DNA from: a virus
DNA: 64,000 nt
Reading direction: 5' to 3' (one strand)
IMG/VR virus record: IMGVR_UViG_3300032311_000675
Location: 1 to 64,000 of that record
The notes beneath the pieces are model-generated. The model had not been told where the DNA came from. It did no database searches and saw only the letters and a program-made list of their open reading frames with translations. Position 1 is the first letter of the stretch, and the number at the start of each line of letters is the position of its first letter. The position numbers were made by a program, and so were the translations under genes. Positions 39,437-46,927 of this stretch are shown one piece after another.

Positions 39437-39764
39437 CTCTCAAATTCGATACAATATTTACTCTCCGCAGAGAGTCCCGCTTGGCATCGACATAGTATTA
39501 TCTGAGAGTGAAATCGCTCTCCCAACCGAAAAAAAATCCGAAGTAGAAAAAAAATTTTGGTCAAATGTATCGGTTGGCACTCGCAACCCGTTGAAGGGAA
39601 CACTCGCTTCCCGACTCTCTCCACTCGTACTCGCTAAACGCCTCGGCTTCTCTCTCTGCCAAGTCTTCGAGCTTATCGAAGCTGGCTCAATTATTTGCCG
39701 TAACGGACTTATCCCTGCGGAGGAGGCCGAACGCCTTCTCCAACCCAAAATAGAAAAAGTATAG
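39375..39764 (+). CDS. Helix-turn-helix protein (129 aa)
   Basis: GTG 39375 with GGGAGAG upstream starts MKKSVSPQKQTHSNDGVP. The last third, LAKRLGFSLCQVFELIEAGS then GLIPAEEAERLL, is a MerR/excisionase-type helix-turn-helix. The first part is hydrophilic and disordered. It overlaps the end of the 207-aa gene and precedes the annealing-protein gene by 9 nt, so it may regulate the recombination set. Confidence 0.62.
   Translation: MKKSVSPQKQTHSNDGVPTDSSQIRYNIYSPQRVPLGIDIVLSESEIALPTEKKSEVEKKFWSNVSVGTRNPLKGTLASRLSPLVLAKRLGFSLCQVFELIEAGSIICRNGLIPAEEAERLLQPKIEKV
39421..39582. repeat. Perfect 15-bp inverted repeat spanning 162 bp
   Basis: GAGTGCCAACCGATA (39421-39435) recurs in inverted form as TATCGGTTGGCACTC (39568-39582). 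The left copy overlaps the TAG stop of the 207-aa gene and the right lies in the helix-turn-helix gene. The arms enclose 132 bp that hold further GAGAG/CTCTC pairs. It may be a recombination site or a long RNA stem. Confidence 0.8.
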
Positions 39765-39773
39765 GAGAACATC

Positions 39774-40637
39774 ATGACAACTCAGTTAGCAGTTCCAGAA
39801 AATCAGTTAGCAGATCCGACTTTGTTGCATCGTCGCAATATCGCCGTTGCCAACGCCGTCCGTGAAGGGGTGCTTGGCCAGACCATCGAGATCCAAGGAA
39901 AGAAATATATCCAGTCCCCAGGTTGGGCGATGATGGCGAACGCATTTGGTTTTGTAGTCAGCGGTGGCGAGGTTCGCAAGGAAGGCGAAGGGTTTGTTGC
40001 CAAAGCCTACCTAAAACGTGTGGATGACGGAGTAGTGGTAGCAGAAGCCGAAGGATATTGTGACCGCACAGAAACCCGCTGGAAGTCAGCCCCAGAGTAT
40101 GCAGTTCGCTCAATGGCTCAGACTCGTGCGGCGTCCAAGGTTTGTAAGATGGCTCTGGCCTCTTGCGTGCCTTTGATGGGCGTAAAGAACCTCTCTGTCA
40201 CCCCAGCCGAAGAAGTTCCAGAAGGTGGCTTCTCTTCTTCCTACGCAAACCAAGCCCCTGTGAAGATCGTCTCTACTCCAGCTCCAGCCCCCAAGCTTGA
40301 GATCGTCAAGGAAGAGGAGAAGTCCCTCAAGAAAGACTTCGCAGAGGCGATTGTTCGGGAAGCCAAGGCGATGCCAAAGCGTGACCCCAACGCCCCGACT
40401 CGTGATATGGCTCTGACCTTTGGGAAGTACAAGGGTCTGACCATTCGCCAAGTTGCCAAGGATGAGGATGGTCTTCGCTACCTCGAATGGCTGGCCTCCC
40501 AAGACTTGAAATTGGCCAATGACGGCAAGCCTTTCAAAAAGGATGTCGAGCGTAACGAGATCATTGCCGAAGTGCTGATTGAAAACCCCGAGAAACCTCA
40601 AGGAGGAGCCGATGAATCTGATGACCTCCCCTTCTGA
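39774..40637 (+). CDS. ssDNA-binding/annealing recombination protein (287 aa)
   Basis: The N-terminal 150 residues contain RNIAVANAVREGVLGQTIEI and YAVRSMAQTRAASKVCKMAL, a pattern seen in phage single-strand-binding or annealing proteins. Residues near 210-240 (LTFGKYKGLTIRQVA then DGLRYLEWLASQDL) match the exonuclease-X C-terminal-type DNA-binding domain. The extreme C-terminus DESDDLPF is an SSB-type acidic tip used to recruit replication partners. AGGAGAACATC before ATG is a strong ribosome site. With the DUF2800 nuclease and RusA downstream it forms a recombination module. Confidence 0.78.
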   Translation: MTTQLAVPENQLADPTLLHRRNIAVANAVREGVLGQTIEIQGKKYIQSPGWAMMANAFGFVVSGGEVRKEGEGFVAKAYLKRVDDGVVVAEAEGYCDRTETRWKSAPEYAVRSMAQTRAASKVCKMALASCVPLMGVKNLSVTPAEEVPEGGFSSSYANQAPVKIVSTPAPAPKLEIVKEEEKSLKKDFAEAIVREAKAMPKRDPNAPTRDMALTFGKYKGLTIRQVAKDEDGLRYLEWLASQDLKLANDGKPFKKDVERNEIIAEVLIENPEKPQGGADESDDLPF

Positions 40638-40785
40638 TTTTTCGATCTGGAAAGAACTCCTGTCATGGATCCACACCATCGTCTTTGTCTTGCTTGGCGT
40701 AGGGCTGGGGGTGTCGGGTCTCGTTTTCTTGGTGGCTTGCTTTTGCACAGCCATCGACTGGGTGCGGAAGGAGCTAATAGATTGA
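40612..40785 (+). CDS. Single-pass membrane protein (57 aa)
   Basis: The start MNLMTSPSDFSIWKELL at 40612 has AAGGAGGAGCC upstream and lies inside the end of the annealing-protein gene, so it overlaps by 26 nt in another frame. A long hydrophobic helix TIVFVLLGVGLGVSGLVFLV spans the membrane and a short basic end follows. The function is unknown. Confidence 0.7.
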   Translation: MNLMTSPSDFSIWKELLSWIHTIVFVLLGVGLGVSGLVFLVACFCTAIDWVRKELID

Positions 40786-40796
40786 AAATAAATAAA

Positions 40797-40979
40797 ATGA
40801 AGACTGCCTCAATCAAGGAGGCCATCGACAGGCTTGAGGCAATGCGAAGCGGTAAGTGGACGGCTGAACAGGACAAGAAGACTTGGACTGAATTCCCAAA
40901 AGGTCGGGAGACTGGAAGCCTCTACTACAAACATCTGCAATCTGAAATACAGGCGAGAGCCTCGGAGGGTGCAATATGA
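40797..40979 (+). CDS. Hypothetical protein (60 aa)
   Basis: MKTASIKEAIDRLEAMRSGK is helical; the rest, including EFPKGRETGSLYYKHLQSEI, is charged. It is coupled by ATGA to the DUF2800 nuclease gene. No family is recognised. Confidence 0.65.
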   Translation: MKTASIKEAIDRLEAMRSGKWTAEQDKKTWTEFPKGRETGSLYYKHLQSEIQARASEGAI

Positions 40980-42061
40980 CATTTGATGACGGACGGATGG
41001 GGCTTCCTAGTGCATCGAAGGCCGAGCGGTGGACAAACTGCGTCGGGTCGGTGCAGTTGGAAGAACTGATCCCAGACGCAGAGCAGGGACCAGAGGCAAG
41101 AAGAGGGGATCGGATTCACCTCGCCTTGGCTGACGGAAAGGTCAATGACCTACCCAACGCCGACGAGGTGGAGTGTGCCGAGCTTTTGCAAGAGATGGAA
41201 AAGCAAGCCGTGGAGGCATTCCGTCTTGAGGTCAAGGCCGTTGACGAAACTTTTAAGGGCAAGCTGACCGCCAGCAGGGAACAGCGACTTGTTTTGAAGC
41301 GTGGGGAAACCCCGCTGATGACAGGGAAGCCCGACCTTGTTCTGTGGACGGATACCATTGTTAAGCGTGGGCTGATCGTAGACTACAAGACAGGGATGGG
41401 GATCGTTCCCACCGAGAAGAGCCACCAGCTTCGGGTGTTGGCATTCTTGGCGGCGGACGAATACGGACTCGAGGAGGTCTATGTGACTATCCTCCAGCCG
41501 AACAACCCGATCGTCTTGCAAAAGATGACTCGGTCGGAGATCCGACTGGAGCGGGAACGCACCTTGTTGGCCTTGGACAGGATCGCAGACAAGTCTGCCT
41601 ATCGCCAAGTTGGGCCTTGGTGTCAGTACTGCAAAGCCACAGGGATCTGCCCAGAGGCACAGGAAGCCACAAAGTCCCTCACGACCACAGGATCAACAGC
41701 GGTTATCGACCCCAGCCAGCTCCCAAGGCTTCTGGAGGTCTGCACCTTGGCTGAATCCGTGATTGAGAATGTTCGCAAGCGGGCAAGGGAGATCCTTGAC
41801 GCTGGAGGCGAGATTCCTGGTTGGAAGTTAATCAACAGCAAGCGGAGATCCATCACCAGCTCTGCATCGGCGTATCACCTCATCAAAGAGGCGTTCGGCG
41901 AAGAAGTGGCGATGGGTGCTTCCTCTGTTTCGTTGACGGATGCGACAAGGAGCTTGGCGTCCAAGGCGGGTCTCAAGGAGAAGGAGGCAAAAGCAAAAAT
42001 CGAGTCGGTGCTGGCCGACATCATTGAAATGAAACAATCACAACGACTGATGAGGTCGTAA
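40976..42061 (+). CDS. DUF2800 PD-(D/E)XK nuclease, Cas4/AddB-like (361 aa)
   Basis: Core motifs are GKPDLVLW (Asp120) and LIVDYKTGMG (Asp136, Lys138) of the PD-(D/E)XK fold. Cys22 near the N-terminus together with WCQYCKATGIC (Cys216, Cys219, Cys225) gives a C-x(n)-C-x2-C-x5-C arrangement like the iron-sulfur cluster of AddB and Cas4 nucleases. It should trim DNA ends in recombination, next to the annealing protein. The helical C-terminus is usual for DUF2800. Confidence 0.88.
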   Translation: MTFDDGRMGLPSASKAERWTNCVGSVQLEELIPDAEQGPEARRGDRIHLALADGKVNDLPNADEVECAELLQEMEKQAVEAFRLEVKAVDETFKGKLTASREQRLVLKRGETPLMTGKPDLVLWTDTIVKRGLIVDYKTGMGIVPTEKSHQLRVLAFLAADEYGLEEVYVTILQPNNPIVLQKMTRSEIRLERERTLLALDRIADKSAYRQVGPWCQYCKATGICPEAQEATKSLTTTGSTAVIDPSQLPRLLEVCTLAESVIENVRKRAREILDAGGEIPGWKLINSKRRSITSSASAYHLIKEAFGEEVAMGASSVSLTDATRSLASKAGLKEKEAKAKIESVLADIIEMKQSQRLMRS

Positions 42062-42069
42062 GGAGAATT

Positions 42070-42561
42070 ATGGAATCCACATACGAAAAGATTAAGACTC
42101 TAGTAGCTGGTTCAGAGGTCAGTCTTTTGAACGAGCAGATCTGGCAACAGCACAAAACGATCATGTTCCTTGAGGAGCGTGTGACGGCATTTGAGCGAAT
42201 GATGCACGCCTACACAAGGGTCACGATGGATCTAGCAAAAGAGGTTCGCTTTCAGATCACTCTTGAGGGGATGAGAACCACCCCAAGGAAAAGATACGGA
42301 AGATCGCCAGAAGAGGTCGCAAAGCGGTGGGCAGAATGGAAGGCCTTGTCAGATGGAGGTATGCCAGCAATTCAGATTGCAAAACGCTACAAGGTGGACA
42401 AGGCAACTGTTACATACGCAAAGCGAAAAGGGTACACCGTTGTCCCGCATAAAACCAAAAGCTCAGTTCCACAGAGCCTTATCGGTCACGAGCTTGTTTC
42501 ACTCCCGCCAACCCGCAAAGGCCCCCGCAGACAGAAAGAACTAATGAGGCTGGCGGCGTGA
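42070..42561 (+). CDS. Helix-turn-helix protein with coiled coil (163 aa)
   Basis: Residues 1-70 are helical and coil-like (LVAGSEVSLLNEQIWQQH, then MFLEERVTAFERMMH). A helix-turn-helix follows near 95-120 (EWKALSDGGMPAIQIAKRYK then VDKATVTYAKRKG). AAGGAGAATT precedes the ATG. It may be a transcription or replication factor. It is coupled by GTGA to the next gene. Confidence 0.7.
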   Translation: MESTYEKIKTLVAGSEVSLLNEQIWQQHKTIMFLEERVTAFERMMHAYTRVTMDLAKEVRFQITLEGMRTTPRKRYGRSPEEVAKRWAEWKALSDGGMPAIQIAKRYKVDKATVTYAKRKGYTVVPHKTKSSVPQSLIGHELVSLPPTRKGPRRQKELMRLAA

Positions 42562-42767
42562 AGGCAGACGAAAAGGCAATCAAGGCTCTTTCGAGCCTAA
42601 AGGAATCCAACGCCACCTATCTGGTGTTGGTCGAGTTCCAAGAAAGCCCCGATGTGTTTGTCGACAGCCGTGGAGATCAGACGAAAGGACAGCGAAGCAA
42701 GTTCATGCAAGCCCTGTACCACCATTGGTCTGGGCAACCCAAAGCAAAGGAGAAAGACGATGAATAG
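42558..42767 (+). CDS. Hypothetical protein (69 aa)
   Basis: GTG 42558 overlaps the previous TGA. MKADEKAIKALSSLKESNAT, then YLVLVEFQESPDVFVDSRGD, is a small alpha/beta chain with a Lys/Glu-rich end. The function is unknown. Confidence 0.65.
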   Translation: MKADEKAIKALSSLKESNATYLVLVEFQESPDVFVDSRGDQTKGQRSKFMQALYHHWSGQPKAKEKDDE

Positions 42768-43032
42768 GCCTCAAAAAACCAAACCCGAGCAAGTCATTGG
42801 ATCCGCACGGAAGCAGACGAACTTCTGGCAGAACGTGGTTGCCCTCTACGCCTTTCGATATGGGGCGATGGAGATCACCGAGGAGTGTGCTTTTGAAGTG
42901 CTAAAAAGCACTGAGCAAGCCGTGGTGGATCTGGATAGGACAGGGGAAAACCTCGTCGTCTCGCTTCGTGGAAACAAGCGGAGCGTCTTGCAGAAACTGA
43001 AAGCGTGCTGGCAAACATGGAATTCAAACTAA
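42760..43032 (+). CDS. Hypothetical protein (90 aa)
   Basis: ATG 42760 follows AAAGGAGAAAG. The chain is helical in the centre (QTNFWQNVVALYAFRYGAME and ECAFEVLKSTEQAVVDL) and basic at the end. It overlaps the RusA start by 16 nt. It resembles small single-strand-DNA accessory proteins only in size. Confidence 0.65.
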   Translation: MNRPQKTKPEQVIGSARKQTNFWQNVVALYAFRYGAMEITEECAFEVLKSTEQAVVDLDRTGENLVVSLRGNKRSVLQKLKACWQTWNSN

Positions 43033-43415
43033 ACATCGAACCCAAGACGATTCAGTCTGGTCTCCGCTTCTCTAGCAAGGGCGGTAGGCCAAGGGTGTTC
43101 CGTGACTCCTCTTCCAAGGCCTATGTGCGGGAGCTGATCTTTGCTTCCAAGCAGTACGCCAAGGAGCAGATCCAAGGACCCCTTCGGTGCGATGTTACTT
43201 TTGTACTAAGGCGACCCCAAAGGCTTAAGGCCAGCGGGCGTCAGCCAGCTCCAGTCCGTCCAGACAGGGACAACCTACTCAAACCACTACAGGACGCCCT
43301 TACCCAAGCGATGTTCTGGGTGGATGACAGCCAGATCGTTGCTGGCGAAACCTTAAAACTATATGCGGGGAAGACAGAAAAGCCCTGCATCGAAGTAAAG
43401 ATTACAAAACTATGA
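43017..43415 (+). CDS. rusA: RusA-type Holliday junction resolvase
   Basis: This 132-aa endonuclease cuts four-way junctions symmetrically. The key run RPDRDNLLKPLQDAL (Asp83, Asp85, Asp93) followed by FWVDDSQI (Asp103-Asp104) is the RusA signature for metal binding. ATG 43017 is used; an earlier ATG at 43005 lies in the previous gene. It sits among replication genes, as usual for RusA in phages. Confidence 0.93.
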   Translation: MEFKLNIEPKTIQSGLRFSSKGGRPRVFRDSSSKAYVRELIFASKQYAKEQIQGPLRCDVTFVLRRPQRLKASGRQPAPVRPDRDNLLKPLQDALTQAMFWVDDSQIVAGETLKLYAGKTEKPCIEVKITKL

Positions 43416-44209
43416 AACTACCTTGGATTAAATTCTTCCCATCCGACTGGCTCTCCGACGAAAGCCTTCGCTCTTGCTCGATTGGGGCAAGGGGTCTCTG
43501 GATGGATCTACTGGCAATGATGGCAAAGTCCAATACCCACGGATTCTTGCTGATAGGTGGAACCCCAGCATCCGTGGAGCAAATAGCTCGGATTGTTGGA
43601 GAGGATTCCCAGACCACCAGGAAGTTGCTTGAGGAGCTTGAGGCCAATGGAGTTTTCAGCAGGGACGAAAAGAATGTCGTTTTTTCAAGGAGAATGCGGA
43701 GGGATGAAGCTGTAAGGGAGTCGGATCGGGAACGCCAGATCCGCCACAGATCCAAAGATGCTGAATGTCCCCAAAGGGACATATCCCCAAAGAGTAGCAA
43801 GCCTACTCGTGAAGAGTGGCTTGAGCACGCAAATACCATCAAGGGCTGGAATGCTGGGGATGCGGAGAAGGCTTTTGACTACTACGAAGCCAACGGCTGG
43901 AAGCTAGGTGGTCGTAGTGCTGTCCTAGACTGGAAAGCTTGTGCTAGGAACTGCGCCCGCAGATCCGATTCCTCGGGTGTAAGTCCAAAACAAGTCCAAG
44001 CCCAAAAGCCAGCCGTCAAATCATCGTGCGACAGCCCTCGGCCAAAGCCGATTGACTACAACTCCGTGGATGTGGTCGTTGGCCTAATCGGAACTGCAGT
44101 AAGAGAAAGACTTAGTTTAGCGATGCTCCAAGCGTCAACGCCGAAGGCTGTCTGGGAAAGAGCATTCCAGATGGCAAATGCAAATAAGGAGGCCGTATGC
44201 CAACGCTAA
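43412..44209 (+). CDS. Winged-helix replication protein (265 aa)
   Basis: MKLPWIKFFPSDWLSDESLR with CSIGARGLWMDLLAMMAK is the opening of phage replisome-organiser or DnaD-like winged-helix proteins; the helix-turn-helix continues to residue 85 (EEDSQTTRKLLEELEANGVF). A charged linker precedes a C-terminal WLEHANTIKGWNAGDAEKAF domain typical of the same family. It likely binds the origin and recruits a helicase. It is coupled by ATGA to RusA. Confidence 0.8.
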   Translation: MKLPWIKFFPSDWLSDESLRSCSIGARGLWMDLLAMMAKSNTHGFLLIGGTPASVEQIARIVGEDSQTTRKLLEELEANGVFSRDEKNVVFSRRMRRDEAVRESDRERQIRHRSKDAECPQRDISPKSSKPTREEWLEHANTIKGWNAGDAEKAFDYYEANGWKLGGRSAVLDWKACARNCARRSDSSGVSPKQVQAQKPAVKSSCDSPRPKPIDYNSVDVVVGLIGTAVRERLSLAMLQASTPKAVWERAFQMANANKEAVCQR

Positions 44210-44601
44210 CCACCAGAGAAAAGGTATCCGAACTATCCAAGAAAAAGACCGAGTGGCTCGAAAACGAGCTGAACTCTCCCGAGATGCAGAAGACCATCCT
44301 CTCTGTGTTGAAGGAGGGTCTTGGAGCAACCAAGTTTCAATGGGACGGACAAAGGCAACAGGCCGACGAGGTCGTGGATTTCCCAACCCGCCTCAAGTCT
44401 TGCGAACTTGCCTTGGCCTACGCCATCGGACGCCCGATGGAACGCCAGCAGATCATGGTCGCTCATCAACAGATTAAGGATCCCGCAGAGCTGGTTAAAG
44501 GATCGCCAGCCCTCAAAGAAGCGCTTCGAGAACTCCTCGATGAGAAAGAAGAAACCCACACCATAAAGTCACAAAACATAAAAGAGGTCACAAAACAATG
44601 A
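44197..44601 (+). CDS. Hypothetical helical protein (134 aa)
   Basis: AAGGAGGCCGT precedes ATG 44197. MPTLTTREKVSELSKKKTEW and helical segments throughout (FPTRLKSCELALAYAIGRPM) suggest a DNA-binding regulator or a small terminase-like protein, but no diagnostic motif is present. It starts the long ATGA chain. Confidence 0.62.
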   Translation: MPTLTTREKVSELSKKKTEWLENELNSPEMQKTILSVLKEGLGATKFQWDGQRQQADEVVDFPTRLKSCELALAYAIGRPMERQQIMVAHQQIKDPAELVKGSPALKEALRELLDEKEETHTIKSQNIKEVTKQ

Positions 44602-44912
44602 TATCACAACAAGATCTAACCACAGGAATGGTCGCCGCCCTCGGGTTGCGAGTAAAGAAGGTGGAGGAACGAGTCGAAGTCCTTGAAGGGAAGCGTCTCG
44701 TAAAGCCCACCGAAACCGATGACGATCAACTTGAAAAGGAATGCCAGAATGTTGGCGTTTCGATGGACATCGTCCTACGCCACGACCGATATGGCGTTGG
44801 AGCTGATGCCCGATACCAAGTCGCTCGCAATTTAAGCAAGTTGGGCTGGGACACTCGAAGGATCTCTAGGGTTCTTCGTCGGTCAGTTCGCTCAATCCAG
44901 AGGATGATATGA
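44598..44912 (+). CDS. Helix-turn-helix protein (104 aa)
   Basis: A short coiled coil (RVKKVEERVEVLEGKRLV) is followed by a helix-turn-helix at the C-terminus (QVARNLSKLGWDTRRISRVL then RRSVRSIQRM). It probably binds DNA, perhaps as a replication or regulatory partner of the winged-helix protein before it. ATGA overlaps on both sides. Confidence 0.68.
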   Translation: MISQQDLTTGMVAALGLRVKKVEERVEVLEGKRLVKPTETDDDQLEKECQNVGVSMDIVLRHDRYGVGADARYQVARNLSKLGWDTRRISRVLRRSVRSIQRMI

Positions 44913-45172
44913 CCGAAGAACTGCTGTCTAAATACGAGCTTATGTTGAGCAGAGCAAGACGACTTGACGAAGTGTATGCAGATTCCCTTGTGAGCATCTT
45001 GCCCCTCAAAGACGAGGAGCATTACAGCTGGTTTTTCGACAGGAAAGTACCTTTGTACGAGGAGAGGCTTATTCGCCACCCATTCCTAACCAAAAAGACT
45101 CGGCTGTGGATGCGGAAGGTTCGGGAAATGGAGCTTAATCATAATTTCGTACCCAATTTCAAAATGTTATGA
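44909..45172 (+). CDS. Hypothetical protein (87 aa)
   Basis: A helical chain with MTEELLSKYELMLSRARRLD and aromatic-rich EHYSWFFDRKVPLYEERL. Both ends overlap neighbours by 4 nt. No family is recognised. Confidence 0.62.
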   Translation: MTEELLSKYELMLSRARRLDEVYADSLVSILPLKDEEHYSWFFDRKVPLYEERLIRHPFLTKKTRLWMRKVREMELNHNFVPNFKML

Positions 45173-45495
45173 CCGAACCACTTCAAGCCTTAGACTTTAT
45201 ACGAGACAACGCCTTGCCGTTGGCACAGGCCAAGGCCAACCGCATCTATCTGGAGGAATTCAGAAAGACCAAGAAGGCGATGCTGATGCGGGATGCCAGC
45301 GACGATGGGATGGTCACAATCGCCGCCCAGGAGCGAGAGGCCTACTCCCACGAAGAGTACCAGAAGCTGTTGCTTGGATTGAAGGAAGCCGTCCAAGAAG
45401 AGGAGCGTCTGCGTTGGCTGATGATTGGAGCGCAAGCCAAGATCGAGGTCTGGCGGTCGTTTGAGTCATCCAAGCGGGCGGAGATGCGACTATGA
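45169..45495 (+). CDS. Hypothetical coiled-coil protein (108 aa)
   Basis: MTEPLQALDFIRDNALPLAQ leads into continuous charged helices (EEYQKLLLGLKEAVQEEERL). It may form a dimer. ATGA chain member with no recognised family. Confidence 0.62.
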   Translation: MTEPLQALDFIRDNALPLAQAKANRIYLEEFRKTKKAMLMRDASDDGMVTIAAQEREAYSHEEYQKLLLGLKEAVQEEERLRWLMIGAQAKIEVWRSFESSKRAEMRL

Positions 45496-45698
45496 GCGTG
45501 AAGAGATTTTCTAGGCTATTGGACAGCCTTGACCATGGGAACAGGCTCCTTCGTGCAGTCTTGAAGTCAGCCCCGACTCCAATGGCTCACACGCTTCAAG
45601 AGTGCCTCAATCACTACGAAGCCGTCACCCTAATGGCAAAAGAGTCGCTTGAGCTTGCCAAGAGGCACAAGGCCAAGGCTCTGGAGGAACGGATGTGA
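45492..45698 (+). CDS. Hypothetical helical protein (68 aa)
   Basis: MSVKRFSRLLDSLDHGNRLL is a basic helix; the rest LNHYEAVTLMAKESLELAKR is also helical. Its stop overlaps the next GTG start (GTGA). The function is unknown. Confidence 0.6.
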   Translation: MSVKRFSRLLDSLDHGNRLLRAVLKSAPTPMAHTLQECLNHYEAVTLMAKESLELAKRHKAKALEERM

Positions 45699-46216
45699 TT
45701 GTTGTCCGTTTAGAGAAGTACGAAGCCGAGGTGGCTGTCCTAGTAGGTTCGGCTAGAAACAAGTCTGCTCTAAATAAGGAGTCGAAGGACGTATACCCAG
45801 TTAACCCTGTTATGTCTTGGGGTCAGCACGTCGAGGCCGCTGGGGCTGAAATGGCGGTGGCAAAGTACCTAGGTCTTTACTGGGATGGATCCGTGGACAC
45901 CTACCGATCGGGTAGCGGGGATCTGCCCTATACCCAAATTGACGTTAAGCATTCACAGGACGGCAAGTGGAAGGTTAAGGATCGTGATGAAGGAGAACTG
46001 ATTCTCGTTAAGGGAGTCATGCCCGAATACACGATTGAGGCCTACTGCATCACGGATGAGGTAAAAAGGGCTTCTGACCCTTGCAAGATGGGCGAATCTA
46101 AACTCTGGTTTATTTCGGACAGGGTAAAGAGAAAGGATCTTGAAGGCCTAAAGAAGACTCTTTGGAGGAGGGCATTTGACGCACGGCAAGCGTCTCCGCC
46201 CTGTGAGGTTAAATGA
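45695..46216 (+). CDS. Possible PD-(D/E)XK-fold nuclease (173 aa)
   Basis: QHVEAAGAEMAVAKYLGLYW, then SGSGDLPYTQIDVKHSQDGK, fit the early Glu, the G-D-L and D-V-K of restriction-like endonuclease folds, here predicted to process DNA. The rest is beta-rich (LWFISDRVKRKDLEGLK). GTG start in a GTGA overlap. Seen only as motifs; activity is inferred. Confidence 0.65.
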   Translation: MIVVRLEKYEAEVAVLVGSARNKSALNKESKDVYPVNPVMSWGQHVEAAGAEMAVAKYLGLYWDGSVDTYRSGSGDLPYTQIDVKHSQDGKWKVKDRDEGELILVKGVMPEYTIEAYCITDEVKRASDPCKMGESKLWFISDRVKRKDLEGLKKTLWRRAFDARQASPPCEVK

Positions 46217-46386
46217 GGGCTTTAGCTTGGACTCTCTATTGGATTGGGGACTTCATATCCAACACCATCCTGCGGTTCGGTTGGGGCTATTCGATTTACA
46301 ACAAGGTCATGGGCTGGTCTTTAAGCCTTGATAAAGACGAGGCCATTTGGAGGAAGATTAAAAACGAGTCCTCTTGGATTAAATGA
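46213..46386 (+). CDS. Small Trp/aromatic-rich protein (57 aa)
   Basis: ATG 46213 and the stop at 46386 fit 4-nt overlaps at both ends of the chain. MRALAWTLYWIGDFISNTIL is hydrophobic and may attach to the membrane; KDEAIWRKIKNESSWIK ends it. The exact fit in the chain of overlaps is the main support. Confidence 0.65.
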   Translation: MRALAWTLYWIGDFISNTILRFGWGYSIYNKVMGWSLSLDKDEAIWRKIKNESSWIK

Positions 46387-46610
46387 CCTCCTACTTACCA
46401 TCTCCTCGCTGGGTTCAGACGCCCCTAGGACAGGCTCTATGGATTGCCACCATCGACTACGGAATTTCACATAACCCTATTTACTTGGTCGAGATCTGCT
46501 CAACAGGGGAACACCGATGCGTGGACATGAGGGAGATCCGAGGAATGGAGAATTACACCTTTGATATCAATAGGCCAGAGATGGCCAGAAAGAGAGACGA
46601 GTGGCTATGA
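46383..46610 (+). CDS. Hypothetical protein (75 aa)
   Basis: MTSYLPSPRWVQTPLGQALW with GISHNPIYLVEICSTGEHRC and an RRxxW-like end. A small beta-type domain with two Cys. Chain member, no known family. Confidence 0.63.
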   Translation: MTSYLPSPRWVQTPLGQALWIATIDYGISHNPIYLVEICSTGEHRCVDMREIRGMENYTFDINRPEMARKRDEWL

Positions 46611-46927
46611 AAGACATGACAGAAGACACGAAACACGTTCCATCCATTGCCGAGATGGCTAGTGCGGCCGCCGAGATAACTTGGAGAATTATGAGCAATG
46701 GGTCGGCCAAGTCGGCGTTTGGAGAATGGCTACATAAGGATAAGCCCACCTACGACTACCATATTTGTAGGGCAATCAAACACGCTGTAACTGCCCAGCA
46801 ACAGATCCACCTCAACGAACCCCAGCCCGACAATAATGGCGAGACAGCCATTGACCACCTTGAGAGAACTATCGTTCGTGGTCTCTTTGCTTGGTTTCAG
46901 CTCAAGAGGAAAATGCCTAGACTATGA
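46607..46927 (+). CDS. Acb2-like helical protein (106 aa), tentative
   Basis: The last part, LNEPQPDNNGETAIDHLERT followed by IVRGLFAWFQLKRK, and the preceding KPTYDYHICRAIKHAVTAQQ look like small helical phage proteins that carry an N-rich H-x-x-x-A/I-x-x-H pattern, such as those that bind cyclic nucleotides. This is a weak resemblance. ATG 46607 sits in an ATGA overlap. Confidence 0.5.
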   Translation: MKDMTEDTKHVPSIAEMASAAAEITWRIMSNGSAKSAFGEWLHKDKPTYDYHICRAIKHAVTAQQQIHLNEPQPDNNGETAIDHLERTIVRGLFAWFQLKRKMPRL

